From the NCBI GenBank assembly GCA_011525685.1, contig WYBW01000077.1, positions 1 to 62,624 on the forward strand: a stretch of 62,624 nucleotides of DNA, given 5' to 3'. The DNA comes from Verrucomicrobiia bacterium (lineage in GTDB: Bacteria > Verrucomicrobiota > Verrucomicrobiia > Limisphaerales > JADLHS01). The notes below the pieces were generated by a model that was not told the origin of the DNA, searched no databases, and worked only from the letters and a program-made list of their open reading frames with translations. Both the position numbers and the translations under genes were made by a program. The number at the start of each line of letters is the position of its first letter. The stretch's first letter is position 1. Below are positions 37,507 to 46,896 of the stretch, in pieces.

Positions 37507-38538
37507 TCACCGGCTGGCGGTTTGCGTTTGCAGTCGCTGTTTGATCGCATCAATGCGCTGCCGCGCCTGGGCGGCATAGGTCGAGTTGGGATCTTTCAAC
37601 AAGACTTCGTTGTAGTAGATGAGCGGCCCTTTCCAGGGATTTTGACCTTCGGGCCACTGGGTGCCTTCGCGGCGCCGGGCGGCCTTCTCGTAGAACTGCG
37701 CGGTGGCGAAATTTCCTCGGGCCTGCTCGGTCTTGAGCGAGGCAATGGCGGACTCCGCCTCCGGCTTCCGGGCGTCGTCCGGGTAAAGCGTGAGAAAATC
37801 CGTGAACTTGGCCACCGCCTGGCCGGCCGCGCTCTGGTCGTATTCCGCCGTGCGGGCCTGCTTCTGGTAGGCGGCGCCCGCCCGGTAAAGCGCGTCCGAG
37901 GCGATCACCGGCCGGTCATGGTAACGATCCGCCGCCCGCTCGTAGGCTTTGACCGCCTCCGGGTAATGCTTCTGCTTTTCGCGGGCCGCGCCGATGCGCA
38001 ACTGCGCCTGGGGGGCCACCTCGCTGTAAGGTCCATTCTGGACGATTTTCTCGAACATCCCCGCCGTGCGGTCCATGGACTTGTAAAGCGGAATGTAACC
38101 CCAGAGCCGGAACCATTGGCCGCCAAGGTAACGCGAGGCGATGTCGAATTGCCGCTGGGTAACTTCCTGCACCGTTTCGCTGCGGGGATACTTCTCGATG
38201 ACCTTTTGGTATTCCGTGAACGCCCGCTCGTCGTGGCCGCGCGCCTCGTAGGAACGGCCGACGAGGTATTGCGCCTCCGGAGCGTGGTCTGACAGCGGCC
38301 AGACCTTGACCACCCGCCGCGCGGCCTTCAACGACAGGCTGTAGTTCTTCTGGTCAAACGCCTCCTGCGCCACTTCCAACTGGTCCTTGGCCCGCTCGCG
38401 CCGCCATTTGCCCGGTCCGCTGGCCGATTCATAGGTCCAACCCTCGCCCGGGGTGTAAACCAGTGGCGCGGGGGAACGAAATGGGATCATCGTCACACAC
38501 AGGGTGACCAACCACAGACCGACAGAGCGGCGATTCAT
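37507..38538 (-). CDS. BamD-like TPR protein
   Basis: A 343-residue exported protein with an N-terminal signal (MNRRSVGLWLVTLCVTMIPFRSPA) and TPR repeats (AQEAFDQKNYSLSLKAARRVVKVWPLSDHAPEAQYLVGRSYEARGHDERAFTEYQKVIEKYP). This layout is typical of BamD/YfiO and related outer-membrane assembly factors. No good lipobox is seen (VTLC lacks the small residue before Cys), so lipidation is uncertain. It is first in an operon with lptE and the rhodanese gene. Confidence 0.78.
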   Translation of the reverse strand: MNRRSVGLWLVTLCVTMIPFRSPAPLVYTPGEGWTYESASGPGKWRRERAKDQLEVAQEAFDQKNYSLSLKAARRVVKVWPLSDHAPEAQYLVGRSYEARGHDERAFTEYQKVIEKYPRSETVQEVTQRQFDIASRYLGGQWFRLWGYIPLYKSMDRTAGMFEKIVQNGPYSEVAPQAQLRIGAAREKQKHYPEAVKAYERAADRYHDRPVIASDALYRAGAAYQKQARTAEYDQSAAGQAVAKFTDFLTLYPDDARKPEAESAIASLKTEQARGNFATAQFYEKAARRREGTQWPEGQNPWKGPLIYYNEVLLKDPNSTYAAQARQRIDAIKQRLQTQTASR

Positions 38539-38659
38539 GCTGGCACGGTAGCGACGGGCCCGGGACGAGTCAATGTTGGCCTGCTTCGCGGATGCCATGC
38601 CTGGATTCCTACTGACTTTGGAGCGCGGCTTTCAAGCTGCCTCATCGTTGGCTTGCGAA

Positions 38660-38766
38660 ATCCGCCCTTCCGCCGGAGAGGCGGCTTGCCAGCCGCCCCT
38701 CCAATGTCCAGTCCGGCCACGCGGCCCTGTGCGAGCAAAGCCGCTTGCAATAAAATGGGATGCGCC
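38660..38766. repeat. Inverted-repeat element, family B-like, upstream of the ceramidase-like gene
   Basis: The centre GGCGGCTTGCCAGCCGCC (38680-38697) is a perfect 7-bp-arm hairpin. The right end TTGCAATAAAATGGGATGCG resembles the end of the 213-bp elements (TTGCA..TGAGATGCG). Confidence 0.6.
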
Positions 38767-38824
38767 GGACGCAATGGTCCGCGTTGAGCTTTCAAAAGTT
38801 GCACGCCCGCCTTACGCTCGGCGC

Positions 38825-40228
38825 ATGAAGAAATTTCGCCGCATCATGGTTCGCCTCGGCGGCGGTGCGCTGGCTTTGGTGGCCGCCGGACTGGTTCTGA
38901 CCCTCGACCGCGTGGATCACCGTCCCTACCTGCGCGAGCGCTACTACACGGAGACGAGTGCTCGGCTGCGCGAGAGCCTGGCCACCAATGCCGTGGTCCG
39001 CGGCGAACTGGCGGCGGGTTTTGGCCAAGCCCGATTGACGCCCGAAGTCAATGCGCCACAGGATGACCCGGCGGCGGGCCGCTTTCGCGCGATGCCGCTG
39101 GCCGGTTACGGCGGACGACGCGGCAAATCCGCGACAGGGGTTCACGATGACCTGTTCGTGAAGGCCGTGGCCTTGCGCGTGGGCGACCGCGTGGGCGTGA
39201 TGGTCGGCGCGGATGCCTTGATCATTCCGGCGGAGGTCACGGAGGCGGCGATGCGGCGGCTGGAGAAGGAGTCCGGCTTGTCGCGCGAGCAGGTTTATCT
39301 CAGTGCCACGCACACGCACTGCAGCCTCGGTGGCTGGGGCGAGGGCTTTGTGGCGGAGGCGTTCGCGGGCGAATTCCAGCCGGGCGCGAGAGTCTGGTTC
39401 GCCGACCGCATCGTGGCGGCGGTTCGCGCGGCGCTGGCGGATCTCAAACCCGCGACCGTGGGTGAGGGCCGGTTCGAGGCGCCGGAGTTCATTCGCAACC
39501 GCTTGGTGGGGGAACTGGGAAAGGTGGATTCCGAGTTCAGCTTCGTCGCGCTCCAGCAACAGGGTGGCAGGCTGCTGGTGCTGGGGAGTTACGGCGCGCA
39601 CGCGACGGTGCTGGGCAGCGGCGTGATGGAGTTCAGCGGCGATTATCCGGGCTGCTGGCAGCGCGCCGTGGAGGAAGCCACCGGCGGCGGAGCGTTGTTC
39701 CTGGCCGGCGGCGTCGGCAGTCATTCGCCCGTGCCGGGCGAGAAAGGGTTCGCGGGCGCCGAGCGCATGGGCCGGGCGCTTGCGGAAAGTCTGCTCGAGC
39801 AACTTCCGCGCGTTCCGCTCACGAATCACCTCGCGTTCGGCATTCTCGGCCTGGAGGTGACCCTGCCGTCGCTCAACGTGCGCGTCAGCGACGGGGTGCG
39901 ACTGCGTCCCTGGCTGGCCCGGCAATTGATGACCGTGCGCGAGCGGAGTTTTCTGCAAGTGTTTCGCCTCAACGATTCGGTGTGGATTTCGACTCCGTGC
40001 GACTTCAGCGGCGAACTGGCGCTGGGGATCAAGGATTTCCTCCGCGTCCGGGGACGCACGGCGGTCATTACGAGCTTCAACGGCGACTACGTGGGTTACG
40101 TGATTCCCTCGCGCTACTACCATCTGGGCGGATACGAACCGCGGGTGATGTCCTTCTTCGGGCCGAATGTGCCGGATTACTTCGACGAGTTTATCCGCGC
40201 GATGGCACTTGGCGTGGCGACAAAGTAA
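38825..40228 (+). CDS. Neutral/alkaline ceramidase-like exported protein
   Basis: A 467-residue protein with an N-terminal anchor (VRLGGGALALVAAGLVLTL) and the neutral/alkaline non-lysosomal ceramidase N-terminal domain: AGFGQARLTPE, LAGYGGR, VGADALIIPAEV, the zinc-site-like SATHTHCSLGGWG, and LAGGVGSHSP. Such domains in PVC bacteria are often annotated as ceramidase, but the substrate is not shown. The ATG at 38825 is chosen; upstream in-frame codons lie in a repeat. Confidence 0.82.
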   Translation: MKKFRRIMVRLGGGALALVAAGLVLTLDRVDHRPYLRERYYTETSARLRESLATNAVVRGELAAGFGQARLTPEVNAPQDDPAAGRFRAMPLAGYGGRRGKSATGVHDDLFVKAVALRVGDRVGVMVGADALIIPAEVTEAAMRRLEKESGLSREQVYLSATHTHCSLGGWGEGFVAEAFAGEFQPGARVWFADRIVAAVRAALADLKPATVGEGRFEAPEFIRNRLVGELGKVDSEFSFVALQQQGGRLLVLGSYGAHATVLGSGVMEFSGDYPGCWQRAVEEATGGGALFLAGGVGSHSPVPGEKGFAGAERMGRALAESLLEQLPRVPLTNHLAFGILGLEVTLPSLNVRVSDGVRLRPWLARQLMTVRERSFLQVFRLNDSVWISTPCDFSGELALGIKDFLRVRGRTAVITSFNGDYVGYVIPSRYYHLGGYEPRVMSFFGPNVPDYFDEFIRAMALGVATK

Positions 40229-40311
40229 TCGCGGGCAAAGCGGAGCGAGTTGACCCATCTTCATGGACCGCTCTGAAGCCGGACACTTCACTTTCGATGC
40301 GCGTGCTCTCA

Positions 40312-40449
40312 TTAGCACCGGGCTTCAGCCCGGTGGAAGCGCGGAAGGTAGAAAAGAGCAGTTTCAACGGCTTTTCACGCGCGGTGTAAGCCGCTGAAGC
40401 GGCTGCAACGCAGCGTCGCCCGGCTTACCGGGCTAAAGCCCGGTGCTAA
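40312..40449. repeat. 138-bp inverted-repeat element
   Basis: The ends 40312-40334 (TTAGCACCGGGCTTCAGCCC..) and 40427-40449 are inverse complements at 22 of 23 positions. GTAAGCCGCTGAAGCGGC forms an inner hairpin. It has no coding potential. Confidence 0.75.
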
Positions 40450-40509
40450 GGAGAGTTCTGTGAAATGGACAGGCTCAAGCCGGACGCAAAACGCTGATTT
40501 GGTTCGAGG

Positions 40510-40537
40510 TCCGAAGTCCGAAGAACCGAAATCCGAA
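40510..40537. repeat. Heptamer array (TCCGAAG type), intergenic
   Basis: TCCGAAG twice, then an 8-bp unit and TCCGAAC, in the gap downstream of the PHP gene. It belongs to the same class as arrays in hypF, DUF58 and trpD. Confidence 0.65.
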
Positions 40538-40556
40538 CGCAGCCAAAGGCCGTCAG

Positions 40557-41912
40557 TCACTTCAACTCAATCGGGTTGGCATAAACCCACGGCACCCAGT
40601 TGCCGCGCAAATTGACTTCCGCCTCAACGCGGTATTTCCCGGGGCGCGAGGGCGTCCATTCCAATTCGCGGCCTTCCTCCCGATGCACCAGGCCGCCGTC
40701 CTTGAGCACGGTGAACCGGCAGGGCAGCGGCGAGAGGGCCTGGAGTCGCGTCTCATTGGAGAACGCCAGCGTTTCACCCATGACGGCCGATCCGTGCTCG
40801 TTGCGGGCCAACCAGCGAAAGCCCGAGCTGTCCGCAATCATGTCGAAGCCGATGAAGACGCGGCCCTCGCGCAAAGAGTCCAGGATGGCCGGTTCGCTCA
40901 ACTCCCGGGCCAGGATGTGCGTGTTCACGAACCGCGCCGAGCGTTCATAAGGATCCAGTTGCACGTGGAACAGCTTGCGATCCGGTTCCAGACGGCCAAA
41001 GCACAGCCGCGCCAGCGGCCGGGTGAACCAGTTCAGTTTGAACTCCTTCAGCGTCTTCGGACTGGTGTCTTCGATGCGCACCGTGCCGGCGGCCGTGTAG
41101 ATCGCGCGAAAGCCCACGTTCTGGTGACAATCGTTCCCGGCAATGCCGGTGATGTCGCGCGTGAGGTTCAGTTCATCCCAGCGCTGCAAGAATGCCACGG
41201 GCCGGTTGAACATCATGCGATAGATGTGGTCGGGGTATTTCCGCAAATTGACCACCAGGTCCGGCAAGAGTTTGCGCAGCCCGCCTGCGTAACGTTTGAA
41301 GTCGGTGTGGAGGTTGTAGATTTCCATGCCGGTGAGTTCCGGCCGATCCCAGTCCCGGGGCTGCTCGGGATGCGCGTAGAACAGGACGCCGCCATTGGTG
41401 ATGATTTGTTGGGCGAGGATGGCGGCGTCGGTTCGATTGCTCAACACGACGCCGGAGGCGACGCCGAATGGCATGATGCCATCCTTCATCTCGAAACCCG
41501 GGATGAAGAGTCTGCCCTCGCGCAGGCCGCGCCATTGCAGGTCGAAGTCCGCCTGGCCCTCCACGCAATGATCGCTCAGGCAGATGAAATCCAGACCGGC
41601 CACGGTGATGGCGCGCAGGATGGCCTCGAAGGGCACCTCCGAGTCGTGCGAAAGCTCGGAGTGGGCGTGGAGAATGCCGCGGTATTCGTTCCAGCCGGCG
41701 GTGTTGGTCACGGCGCGGTGCTGGGCCCGCAGGGCCTGCCAGGCGGCTTCCTCGCGGGGAAAGTGAACGAACCGGTTGTAGAGCGCCCCACGCAGCCAGA
41801 TCACCACCAGCACGGCCGCCAACACCGCCAGCCAGAAGGTCGCCCGCAACAGCCGGCGAAACCAGATACGCAGGCGTCCAGGCGGTGGCTGGCTCGGTTT
41901 GGGATCACGCAT
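40557..41912 (-). CDS. CehA/McbA-like PHP-domain metallohydrolase, membrane-anchored
   Basis: A 451-residue protein with an N-terminal helix (LLRATFWLAVLAAVLVVIWL) and a PHP-type metal-binding hydrolase: GILHAHSELSHDS, LDFICLSDHCVEG, GVLFYAHPEQPRDW and IAGNDCHQNVGF hold the His/Asp ligands. CehA and McbA hydrolyse carbamate esters, but most relatives are uncharacterised phosphoesterase-like enzymes. The C-terminal part adds a beta-sandwich (PGKYRVEAEVNLRG). The ATG at 41912 is used as the start. Confidence 0.82.
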   Translation of the reverse strand: MRDPKPSQPPPGRLRIWFRRLLRATFWLAVLAAVLVVIWLRGALYNRFVHFPREEAAWQALRAQHRAVTNTAGWNEYRGILHAHSELSHDSEVPFEAILRAITVAGLDFICLSDHCVEGQADFDLQWRGLREGRLFIPGFEMKDGIMPFGVASGVVLSNRTDAAILAQQIITNGGVLFYAHPEQPRDWDRPELTGMEIYNLHTDFKRYAGGLRKLLPDLVVNLRKYPDHIYRMMFNRPVAFLQRWDELNLTRDITGIAGNDCHQNVGFRAIYTAAGTVRIEDTSPKTLKEFKLNWFTRPLARLCFGRLEPDRKLFHVQLDPYERSARFVNTHILARELSEPAILDSLREGRVFIGFDMIADSSGFRWLARNEHGSAVMGETLAFSNETRLQALSPLPCRFTVLKDGGLVHREEGRELEWTPSRPGKYRVEAEVNLRGNWVPWVYANPIELK

Positions 41913-42122
41913 GACGGCCGACAGAATGGGGATGGTTTCTCGTTTGTCACGACTTCTGTAACTGCCATCGGTTGCTCCCGCTCCCCCCAATCACCCTGAC
42001 GGCGGCGCAGGCATGTTACCTGCCGGTGCGTCGCACGCAGACAGGTCCGCCCGACCTACCCACGGAGAGAGTCAGAAAACCACTGGTTGAGCGTGCGCAG
42101 TTCGCTGAACCGCCAGAGAAGG

Positions 42123-42965
42123 TCACTCAATCGGAGCGGTGCTGCGCTCCATGAACCACAGCGTGTCGTTCGGGGCGTGAGTGTTCCAAGTCCGGTCAGT
42201 TTGTTTCCTAACCGGTTGCACGGTGCCCTTGTCCCTCCATTTGTGAATCTCGCCGTGGCCATCGGCGAAACCGATCCCGCAGGCTCCAGCGTGATAACTC
42301 GCCGCGAGGTCCCCCCAGCCACCGCCACCGGGCCAACTGTCGGTCAACCAGCCGTCGTTGATGCTGTCGGGATGCTCATCCACAAACACCCACAGGCTGG
42401 TTGGAGGCGGCCTTCGGATGTCGGAAAGCTTCTTGTAGATGTGGCAGGGCGGTCTCTGCCGCTGCCCATAGTCGCTGTCCACCACCCCGACGTAGGAATT
42501 CATGGAGACGCTGCGGACCCGGGGCAGCCGCTGTCCCCGGACAATGCAATCATAAATGTCCGCCGGGCACTTGTAGATGCCGATGTTCTTGGTGTAAGGG
42601 CCAAGCTTGCCCTTCGTCAGGAAAAGTTCGTTCGTATTGTCCGTGTTGCCGACATTGAAATCCAGCCACCCTTCGACCCAACCGCCGCGGCTCATGCTGC
42701 CGCTGACGTTGGGCGGAAGGCGGTCCTCATTGTCGAGGGCGTACATCGTCCACGCCAAGGTCAGTTGCTTCTGGTTGCTCATACAATTGACGGCGTGAGC
42801 CCTGGCCTTGGCCTTGCTCAAGGCCGGCAGGAGCATTGCGGCCAGGATGGCGATGATGGCGATGACGACCAGCAACTCAATCAGCGTGAAACCATTCTGG
42901 CGACCGTAAGAGCGGCAGCGCATCCGCACCGCATCCCTGGCTGAAGTTTTGGCTACGGCCTTCAT
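42123..42965 (-). CDS. Type II secretion/pseudopilin-like protein (prepilin signal)
   Basis: A 280-residue protein with a type IV prepilin signal: G25 cleavage before [24 protein letters not shown], with Glu at +5. The globular part ends in a DUF1559-like domain ([17 protein letters not shown]), as in the many PVC pseudopilins. No pilus machinery is nearby. The ATG at 42965 gives a 25-residue leader; ATG 42923 gives a shorter one. Confidence 0.88.
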   Translation of the reverse strand: MKAVAKTSARDAVRMRCRSYGRQNGFTLIELLVVIAIIAILAAMLLPALSKAKARAHAVNCMSNQKQLTLAWTMYALDNEDRLPPNVSGSMSRGGWVEGWLDFNVGNTDNTNELFLTKGKLGPYTKNIGIYKCPADIYDCIVRGQRLPRVRSVSMNSYVGVVDSDYGQRQRPPCHIYKKLSDIRRPPPTSLWVFVDEHPDSINDGWLTDSWPGGGGWGDLAASYHAGACGIGFADGHGEIHKWRDKGTVQPVRKQTDRTWNTHAPNDTLWFMERSTAPIE

Positions 42966-43190
42966 AACAGTTGAACCATGTGACCGAAACTCGCCCTGGA
43001 AACCCTGATGAACGCTCCGCCCACGGCCCCGAAATGTCAATGCGCGCGACTGCCACATTGCCCTCTTCCAACCAGCAAGGAGGCGGAGCTTCCACCGAAC
43101 TTATCCCGCTGGACAGGACTCGGGCTGCACCCGCGAGGCGCAGCCCGATGTGAATCTTGACCTCTGCGGAAAACGTTCCGCGAGAGTTTG

Positions 43191-43220
43191 GGCGGGACGC
43201 GGCCGCGGCCGCGTCCCGCC
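43191..43220. repeat. 30-bp perfect palindrome
   Basis: Perfect 15-bp arms (GGCGGGACGCGGCCG and its complement) just after the stop of the long beta-helix gene. There is no T-run on either side, so it is a palindromic repeat more than a classic terminator. Confidence 0.75.
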
Positions 43221-43228
43221 TGGCACCA

Positions 43229-46200
43229 TTACCGCACAAGGCGGATGAATTGATTGGCTGGACCAATCGGCAGGTTCACCGGCGGCGGCACGTTGCCCGC
43301 CGTGGCGTTGACCCAGGAACCAGAGGTCAGTGAAGCTCTCGTTTGCACGGTGAACGATCCTTCACTTGGATCCCACGAGACGACGACCTGATTGCCCGAC
43401 TTGATGATGGAGAGGGTCGGCCCTTGAGCCGACACGGGCGCCGGGTGGCTGATGACCGTGTACACCGTGGTTTCCGCAGCAGTATTGCCGCCTGCGGCCG
43501 GGTTGTTCAGGTTGTTGAGCACGCCCTTGGCGGCGATGCAAATCTGCCGGGTCGTCATGGCGACAGTCGGTGTAACGGTGGTGATGCCGTCTCCGTTAGG
43601 TCCCAGGAAACCATCTGGATCGTAGTTGACGAATGGGAAGAACGAATGTGTCAACGGCGTGAAGTTCCGGCCATCGAAACGGAAGACGCGGGCCGCCACC
43701 TGATTCTGGAAGTCCAGGCTGGGCCGATGCACCCAGGCGACGCACAAACGATCCAGCGCATCCACTGCCACGCTGACGCGGTCGTTGGCGAATCCCTCCG
43801 CCTGGTCATCCACCTGCACCTTGCCGAGGAACTCGCGTGTGCGGGCGTCCCAAGCCGCCACCCACACTCCGCCACTCGCCGCGTTGGGCGATCTTCCGGC
43901 CACGTAAACGTAGTGACTCCGGATGTCCGAGGCGGTTCGGATTCCATCGCCGCGGCCCGTGTCGAGCGACAATCCGGCCGAGGTGTTGTTGTCCACCGAG
44001 CCTTGGAGGGTGCCCGCATTGTCGTAGAAGTAGAGCGTCTCGTGACAACGCACCACGAAACCGCCCTTGAAAGCAGCCACGTTGTCCCAGATGTCCCGCG
44101 GGTCAACGAGCGTGTTGGCCTTCACGATTGTGCCGGTTGGGGTGATGATGGCGAAGGTCGTGACATTGGCCGCAGGGTCGCTGTACGCCGTCTTGTCATG
44201 GATCACGATCACAAAGTTGCCATTATCCAGTGCCGCAACGGTACCGCCGGTCCGCGACACCTCGGGTTGCGTGAAGGGAGGCTCGGCCTTAACCAAGGGC
44301 CCATAGACGTAATCCCACGCCTTGGCCAGGGGAGTTGGCTCCAAGGTGGTGGTGTTGAGGGAGAACGGCTGGGCAACCACGTACCGGTTGTTGGCCTGGT
44401 AGATCGGATTGTTATTCCACCGGGAGTCGGACCGGAATTCCGTCAATTGTCCGAGCGAGGCTTCGGCGGCGGTGATGTAGTTGACCGCGCCGACACGCTT
44501 GTCACCCGCCACGCGCCCGGGATTGCCGTTCTGGCGCGACAGGTTCACCTGCCCCTTGAACTGCACGCCCGCATCCGTGCTGAAGGCGTAGCTGATTTTG
44601 GCCGGGCCGCCCGTGGCCGGTTGCAACGCCACGATGTTGTTCTGATTCACAACCGCGCCATCATTGGCGAAGGTGTTGGCTTCGATCAGGAATGTGCTGT
44701 CCCCCAACACGCTGGCATACGGTTCCCAGTTGCCCAGGTTGACGGCTTGATCGGCCAGATTGCCAATCGGTCCATTGGTCACATAGCCACCCGATACGTT
44801 GTACCACACCAACACATCCGGCACGACATGCGTCAGGCCCACGGAGGCCACCCCGCCCGGGATCATGTACCCCGGCAGCGAGAAGTTGCCCGTATGCACC
44901 CGGCCGTTGGGTGCGCCGACCGGATCCGGCGAATAATTGATCGTGACCGTGACCACGCCCGAGTTCGGCGGGACCGTGATGTCGAAGTACCCCGTATTGG
45001 GCACAGGATACGAACCCAGGTACTTGCGGCCTTGGGGGAAGCCGAAATACGCGCCGGTAAATGGATTGATCAAATCCGGGAATACAAAGTTCGTGCCGTT
45101 GGCCCAACCTTCAGGATCGAGTTCGTAAACGTCCACGACGATGTTCGTGTAATCATTGATGCCGATCGGGAAACTGCCCGACAGCTTGGGGAAGGTATTG
45201 GTCGTGGCCAGCACCGGAATCAGCGAGCCGGACGTGTCCATGTAAGGCGCCGCATAGTTGTAGAAGTTCGCGCGCGTGCCGAAGTGATCGGCATAGCTGT
45301 ACGGCGCCAGGTTGTTGTTGATGAGCGTGTTGCCGCGCACGGAAATGATCTCACCCGGGTCCGCTCCCATGAAATCCGGCGGAACGTCGGTGAAGAAGTC
45401 GAAGAACAATTCCGGGAAGGGATGATTGTTGGCGATGACATTGCCTTCCAGATCATCGCTGATGCCGTCAAAGTTCGAACCAATCCGCACTTGCGCACCG
45501 TTGCCCCAGCCGTTCTTCAACCGGGTGCCATTGGTCAACATCGTGGTTCCGTCAACGGCCACCCCGATGTAGTTGCCGGCAATGACGATGTTGGTGCGCG
45601 GCCCGCCGCCGTAAAACTCAATGATGTGGGAATAAGCGGCTTCACCGGTGCCAAAAGACGTCAAGGAATTCAGTCCGCCGCTCAGGACATTACCTTCGTC
45701 AGCATCGTTCACGCCGTCGCCGTCGGTTCCAATGACGATGTTGTAAGGAGCACGAGCCAGTTCGAAGTGCCCTTCCCAGCCTTCCGCCGGGTTCGGCACG
45801 CGTGTCAGGCCGTCCGGCAGCACCCCGACAAAATTGCCGGAGATCCGTGTCTCCGCGCCTTCAATGATGATGGGGATCACTTGATCCACAATCACATTAA
45901 ACTCGGCGCGCGGATTGGCCGAACCGGCCTTGACTCCGATGACGGCGCGATTCACAAGAACATCGGTTGGGGTGCGGTGACGGAACCCGGCGATGCCATC
46001 GTTGAATCCAGCCACCGTCGTGCCGTCGGGCGCAACCCCCATCCAGCATCCGCTGAGATGAAAGTCATTGCCGCCACGATTTCCCAGGGCCACCCCGTAA
46101 CGTGACGGTTCGAGGTCGCTTCCATCGCCCCGCTTGCCGAGGAAGCAAAGGCCCTTGATGGTGACATTGTTGCCGGACACGACAAACATGCCGGACTCTC

Positions 46201-46609
46201 CAGTCCCGAAACCGGAAATGTCCCAGACGTGGGCGCCCCCGCCGCGTGAATCAATGACGATCTTGATCTGTGCGTTGTTAGGGGACTTGGCGGGGTTGGT
46301 GTTGGGCACCGCCCCGGGTTGGCTGTAACCGTCAATCGTGACGTTGTTTTTCGTAATCTCGGGATAGCCGCCGCCGCCGCCCGGCCCCGTCACCATGGGC
46401 GGCGTGATCAGGAGGTGGGGTCCGTTGCCGGGGATGTTGAACTGAATTGTGTCTCCGTCCTGCAAAGCTTGTATCGCGCGGACGAGGTTGGTTTTGCCGA
46501 CGCCGAAGTCGGTGTTGTCGGCGGTGTTGACCGTAATGATGGCGGCTTGAGTCAAGCTGGCCATCAACGTGAGACCGAACACTATCGTGGGAATGATTCT
46601 GACTTTCAT
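43229..46609 (-). CDS. Large secreted beta-helix protein with C-terminal propeller-like region
   Basis: A 1126-residue exported protein. After the signal (..ASLTQAA) comes ITVNTADNTDF..KTNLVRAIQALQDGDTIQFNIPG, typical of parallel beta-helix surface proteins. It has repeats with calcium-binding-like loops (GTDGDGVNDADEGN, GSNFDGISDDLEGN). A linking domain (about 480-640) and a region with propeller-like strands (about 690-1040) follow. The last 65 residues (LSIIKSGNQVVVSWDPSEGSF..FIRLVR) form a beta-sandwich module shared with the genes at 46897 and 53967. It is probably surface-exposed; binding target unknown. It is paralogous to the next gene. Confidence 0.8.
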   Translation of the reverse strand: MKVRIIPTIVFGLTLMASLTQAAIITVNTADNTDFGVGKTNLVRAIQALQDGDTIQFNIPGNGPHLLITPPMVTGPGGGGGYPEITKNNVTIDGYSQPGAVPNTNPAKSPNNAQIKIVIDSRGGGAHVWDISGFGTGESGMFVVSGNNVTIKGLCFLGKRGDGSDLEPSRYGVALGNRGGNDFHLSGCWMGVAPDGTTVAGFNDGIAGFRHRTPTDVLVNRAVIGVKAGSANPRAEFNVIVDQVIPIIIEGAETRISGNFVGVLPDGLTRVPNPAEGWEGHFELARAPYNIVIGTDGDGVNDADEGNVLSGGLNSLTSFGTGEAAYSHIIEFYGGGPRTNIVIAGNYIGVAVDGTTMLTNGTRLKNGWGNGAQVRIGSNFDGISDDLEGNVIANNHPFPELFFDFFTDVPPDFMGADPGEIISVRGNTLINNNLAPYSYADHFGTRANFYNYAAPYMDTSGSLIPVLATTNTFPKLSGSFPIGINDYTNIVVDVYELDPEGWANGTNFVFPDLINPFTGAYFGFPQGRKYLGSYPVPNTGYFDITVPPNSGVVTVTINYSPDPVGAPNGRVHTGNFSLPGYMIPGGVASVGLTHVVPDVLVWYNVSGGYVTNGPIGNLADQAVNLGNWEPYASVLGDSTFLIEANTFANDGAVVNQNNIVALQPATGGPAKISYAFSTDAGVQFKGQVNLSRQNGNPGRVAGDKRVGAVNYITAAEASLGQLTEFRSDSRWNNNPIYQANNRYVVAQPFSLNTTTLEPTPLAKAWDYVYGPLVKAEPPFTQPEVSRTGGTVAALDNGNFVIVIHDKTAYSDPAANVTTFAIITPTGTIVKANTLVDPRDIWDNVAAFKGGFVVRCHETLYFYDNAGTLQGSVDNNTSAGLSLDTGRGDGIRTASDIRSHYVYVAGRSPNAASGGVWVAAWDARTREFLGKVQVDDQAEGFANDRVSVAVDALDRLCVAWVHRPSLDFQNQVAARVFRFDGRNFTPLTHSFFPFVNYDPDGFLGPNGDGITTVTPTVAMTTRQICIAAKGVLNNLNNPAAGGNTAAETTVYTVISHPAPVSAQGPTLSIIKSGNQVVVSWDPSEGSFTVQTRASLTSGSWVNATAGNVPPPVNLPIGPANQFIRLVR

Positions 46610-46666
46610 AAGAGACTGTGTTGGGTTGGTTGGAGAACAAACTCATCTTAAGAAACCCCGGCTAGA

Positions 46667-46693
46667 ATTCAATACAATTTTGGGGAAAGTTAT
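46667..46693 (-). promoter_or_regulatory. Conserved upstream element of the beta-helix gene (copy 1)
   Basis: A 27-bp stretch including TTCAATACAATTTT and AAAGTTAT lies 58 bases from the ATG. It matches 49102-49128 upstream of the paralogue at exactly the same distance. It likely contains the promoter. Confidence 0.55.
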
Positions 46694-46807
46694 TCGCAAT
46701 GGTGCAGGTTCGAAGGGAGTCACCACCCCTTTGGGTGAACGCGAAACGCGAATCCCCCGCAAGCTTGCCGACATTTTGCCATCCGCTGAGGCGGACGGGC
46801 GCGTATA

Positions 46808-46842
46808 GAAAAAGAGCCGCCGTTGGTCCGCGGCGGCTCTTT
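46808..46842 (-). terminator. Rho-independent terminator of the 46897-49044 gene
   Basis: AAAGAGCCGCCG (46811-46822) pairs with CGGCGGCTCTTT (46831-46842). On the minus strand the hairpin is followed by a T run (46808-46812). Confidence 0.87.
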
Positions 46843-46896
46843 GTGATGTCTCTGAGCGCCCGGCACGTATCCGCCGGGCTTCTCACTGGTGGACTT

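Noticed and set aside
43191..43220. Rho-independent terminator for the beta-helix gene
   Set aside because: The palindrome is perfect but lacks a T-run on both strands; it is better listed as a repeat.
43343..46105. Open frame of about 920 codons antisense to the beta-helix gene
   Set aside because: Its translation is rich in Arg, Val, His and Asp without domains, while the sense frame has signal peptide, repeats and a conserved tail.
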